From Glutamicibacter protophormiae (GTDB lineage Bacteria > Actinomycetota > Actinomycetes > Actinomycetales > Micrococcaceae), in the NCBI RefSeq assembly GCF_014647495.1, contig NZ_BMPH01000012.1, positions 62,001 to 126,000 of the forward strand: 64,000 nucleotides of DNA, read 5' to 3'. The notes under the pieces were generated by a model. It was not told the DNA's origin. It saw only the letters and a list, made by a program, of their open reading frames with translations, and ran no database searches. This document shows positions 61,761 to 64,000 of this stretch, piece after piece. Both the position numbers and the translations under genes were made by a program. How positions within the stretch are numbered: the first letter of the stretch is position 1; each line of letters starts with the position of its first letter.

Positions 61761-64000
61761 ATGCGTATTCCACTTTCCTGGCTGCGCGAGTACACGCAGC
61801 TTCCGGCCGATGCCTCGGCCGAAGACCTCATGGCGGACCTGGTCAAGGTCGGCCTGGAGGAAGAAGACGTCCACCGCCCCTCCGACGAGCTTTCCGGCCC
61901 GATCGTGGTCGGCCAGGTGCTCTCCCTGGTCAAGGAGGAAGCCTCCAACGGCAAAACCATCAACTGGTGCCAGGTCCGCGTGGTGCCCGAAGGCGCCGAG
62001 CAGACCCTGACCGGCAAGGGCATCGACCCGACCGGCGTGCAGGGCATCGTGTGCGGAGCGCACAACTTCGTGGAGGGCGACAAGGTGGTTGTCACGCTTC
62101 CGGGCGCCGTGCTGCCGGGCGACTTCAAGATCTCCCCGCGCAAGACCTACGGCCACACCTCGGCCGGCATGATCGCTTCCTCGCGCGAGCTGGGCATCGG
62201 CGACGACCACGACGGCATCATCGTGCTCTCCCGCCTGGGCCTGGATCCGGAGCTGGGCACCGACGTGTTCGAGCTCTTCGGCCTGGATGACCAGGCTGCG
62301 GAAATCAACGTCACCCCGGACCGCGGCTACTGCTTCTCGATCCGCGGCGTAGCCCGCGAATACGGGCTGGCCACCGGCACCGACTACACCGATCCGGCCT
62401 CCAAGGTCCAGGTCACCGACGCCGCCGAGGCCGGCCACCCGGTGGTGCTGGACGACCAGGCGCCGATCTACGGCGTGGCCGGCTGCACCCGCTTCGTGAC
62501 CCGCGAGGTCGCCGGCATCGACCCGACGCGCCCGACCCCGCGCTGGATGGCTTCGCGCCTGCAGCTGGCCGGCATGCGCTCGATCTCCCTGCCGGTGGAC
62601 ATCTCCAACTACGTGATGCTGGAGCTGGGCGCCCCGCTGCACTTCTACGACGCGGACAAGCTCACCGGCGCCATCACCGTGCGCCGCGCCGCGGCCGGGG
62701 AGAAGCTCACCACCCTGGATGAGAAGGACCGCGAGCTGTCGCCAGAGGACCTGCTGATCACCGACGAATCGGGCGCCATCGGCATTGCCGGCGTCATGGG
62801 TGGCGCCAGCACCGAGGTCTCGGATGCGACCTCCCGCGTGCTGATCGAGGCCGCGCACTTCGACGCGGTGTCCATCGCCCGTTCGCGCCGCCGCCACAAG
62901 CTGCCCTCCGAAGCGTCCAAGCGCTTCGAGCGCGGGGTGGACCCGCGCATCATGCAGATCGCCGCGCAGCGCGCAGTTGACCTGCTGGTCGAGCTGGCCG
63001 GCGGCACCGAGACCGCCAAGGTCACCGACGCCGGCGCCGTGCCGGAGGCCGCGCAGATTCTGCTGCCCGCAGGCTTCGCCTCGGCGCTGATCGGCGTGGA
63101 CTACTCCGACGCGCAGATCATCTCCGCGCTGGAGGGCATCGGCGCGCAGGTCTCGCAGGACGCCGCGGGCTTCACCGTGACCGCCCCGAGCTGGCGCCCG
63201 GACCTGGCCATCAAGGAGGACCTGGTTGAAGAGGTCGCCCGCGTGATCGGCTACGACCAGATTCCGGCGACCCTGCCGGTGGCGCCCCCGGGCCGCGGCC
63301 TGAGCCGCTCGCAGTCCCAGCGCCGCCGCGTGCTGCAGGGCCTGGCCGACGTCGGCATGACCGAGGTGCTCAGCTACCCGTTCGTCTCGCAGGCGCAGAA
63401 CAACACCTTCGGCGCCGCGCAGGCAGGCACCCCGGTCAAGGCCATCACCCTGGCCAACCCGATCTCCAAGGAATTCCGCTTCCTGCGCACCTCGCTGCTG
63501 CCTGGGCTGCTGGACACCGCACGCCGCAACCACGGCCGCGGCTTCCGCGACCTGGCCCTGTACGAGGGCGGCCTGGTCTTCCTGCCGGGCGAGCAGCTGG
63601 GCTCCAGCGTGCTGCCTCCGCTGGGCGCCAAGCCGAGCGACGAGGTGCTGGCCGAGCTCTTCGCCGGCGTGCCGAACCAGCCATGGCAGATCGCCGGCGT
63701 GTTCACCGGCCACGAGGCCCCGGCCGCCGCCGGGTTCGCCCCGCGTGCCTGGGACTGGGCCGACGCACTGGATGCGGCGCGTACCGTCGCAGACCTGCTG
63801 GGCACGCAGCTGGAGATCGCCCAGGGCAGCCACCAGGCATTCCACCCGGGCCGTGCGGCAGCGCTGAAGCTGGATGGCCAGATTGTCGGCTACGCCGGCG
63901 AGCTGCATCCTGCGCTGCTCAAGGACGCCGATCTTCCGGCGCGCACCGTGGCCTTCGAACTGAACGCCGCGGCCGTAATGGATGCGGCCCCGGCCGTGGT
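61761..64000 (+). CDS. pheT: Phenylalanine-tRNA ligase beta subunit (partial)
   Basis: About 746 residues are visible; the frame is open to the right edge, so the C-terminal anticodon-binding FDX domain is missing. The N-terminal tRNA-binding OB fold (EMAP-like) contains GVQGIVCGAHNF. The B3/B4 editing region includes LDEKDRELSPEDLLITDESGAIGIAGVMGG. The B5 and class II-like core contain KLPSEASKRFERGVDP and SYPFVS. ATG 61761 starts 3 nt after the pheS stop. It is essential for tRNA-Phe charging and removes mischarged tyrosine in known homologues. Confidence 0.95.
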   Translation, partial: MRIPLSWLREYTQLPADASAEDLMADLVKVGLEEEDVHRPSDELSGPIVVGQVLSLVKEEASNGKTINWCQVRVVPEGAEQTLTGKGIDPTGVQGIVCGAHNFVEGDKVVVTLPGAVLPGDFKISPRKTYGHTSAGMIASSRELGIGDDHDGIIVLSRLGLDPELGTDVFELFGLDDQAAEINVTPDRGYCFSIRGVAREYGLATGTDYTDPASKVQVTDAAEAGHPVVLDDQAPIYGVAGCTRFVTREVAGIDPTRPTPRWMASRLQLAGMRSISLPVDISNYVMLELGAPLHFYDADKLTGAITVRRAAAGEKLTTLDEKDRELSPEDLLITDESGAIGIAGVMGGASTEVSDATSRVLIEAAHFDAVSIARSRRRHKLPSEASKRFERGVDPRIMQIAAQRAVDLLVELAGGTETAKVTDAGAVPEAAQILLPAGFASALIGVDYSDAQIISALEGIGAQVSQDAAGFTVTAPSWRPDLAIKEDLVEEVARVIGYDQIPATLPVAPPGRGLSRSQSQRRRVLQGLADVGMTEVLSYPFVSQAQNNTFGAAQAGTPVKAITLANPISKEFRFLRTSLLPGLLDTARRNHGRGFRDLALYEGGLVFLPGEQLGSSVLPPLGAKPSDEVLAELFAGVPNQPWQIAGVFTGHEAPAAAGFAPRAWDWADALDAARTVADLLGTQLEIAQGSHQAFHPGRAAALKLDGQIVGYAGELHPALLKDADLPARTVAFELNAAAVMDAAPAV

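Noticed and set aside
60573-63908. A minus-strand open frame of over 1100 codons across pheST
   Set aside because: Antisense shadow of pheS and pheT, whose motifs are complete. Long antisense frames are expected at this GC content.
1-64000. tRNA, rRNA genes and CRISPR arrays
   Set aside because: No cloverleaf, CCA-end pattern, rRNA-like stretch or regularly spaced repeats were noticed on reading; a covariance-model search would be needed to exclude small RNAs.

Overview
The window comes from a high-GC actinobacterium, most likely a member of the Micrococcaceae (Arthrobacter/Glutamicibacter-like). The evidence is the gene order: dapB, dapA-rnj, ftsK-pgsA-cinA-clgR, DUF3046-recA-recX-miaB-miaA-dapF, hflX-dinG, lexA with a divergent LysM gene, hisC-hisB-hisH-hisA, infC-rpmI-rplT and pheST. 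Supporting signs are a PriA-type HisA, GTG starts and many apparently leaderless genes with a TAnnnT hexamer 6-7 nt before the start codon. The organism name is an inference; the gene families are read from the translated sequence.

Layout. 1-1000: left-truncated insertion sequence (DDE transposase, minus strand) next to a frameshifted membrane-protein gene (1051-1841). 1935-9900: catabolic cluster for an aryl-CoA substrate: FAH-family hydrolase, small cupin, TesB thioesterase, aryl-CoA ligase and a fused flavin monooxygenase/Old Yellow Enzyme, with a divergent RidA and a PaaX-type regulator. It looks built for anthranilate or salicylate through CoA thioesters. 10074-11252: divergent Pfs-type nucleosidase and LuxS. 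11894-15831: Hen1-Pnkp RNA-repair operon. 15896-16835: internally deleted FAD-dehydrogenase remnant followed by an intact SDR gene.

17201-25225: M16 peptidase, alpha/beta hydrolase, lipoprotein, dapB, dapA and RNase J. 25380-30407: accessory stretch with two small membrane proteins, a TM2 protein and a four-gene quaternary-amine/osmoprotectant ABC transporter whose ATPase start overlaps the stop codon of a 26-codon leader ORF. 30508-45938: housekeeping block ftsK to dinG, including recA with a LexA box between its -35 and -10. 45939-48249: AT-richer island with an Excalibur-domain membrane protein and an HNH nuclease lipoprotein. 48448-49777: lexA and a divergent LysM protein with two LexA boxes between them. 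49868-55778: his genes, SseB-like protein and MFS permease. 56540-58367: infC-rpmI-rplT, in which infC appears to start at ATC behind a possible attenuator and L20 carries an extra C-terminal domain. 58465-64000: TrmH methyltransferase, Nudix hydrolase, LppM-like protein, pheS and a right-truncated pheT.

How it fits together: lysine/DAP synthesis (dapA, dapB, dapF), the SOS circuit (lexA, recA, recX, LysM division inhibitor candidate), tRNA modification and repair (miaA, miaB, TrmH, Hen1-Pnkp), histidine synthesis and translation (infC operon, pheST) form the conserved core. The aryl-CoA cluster, IS element, ABC transporter and nuclease island are the accessory parts. No tRNA, rRNA or CRISPR array was recognised.
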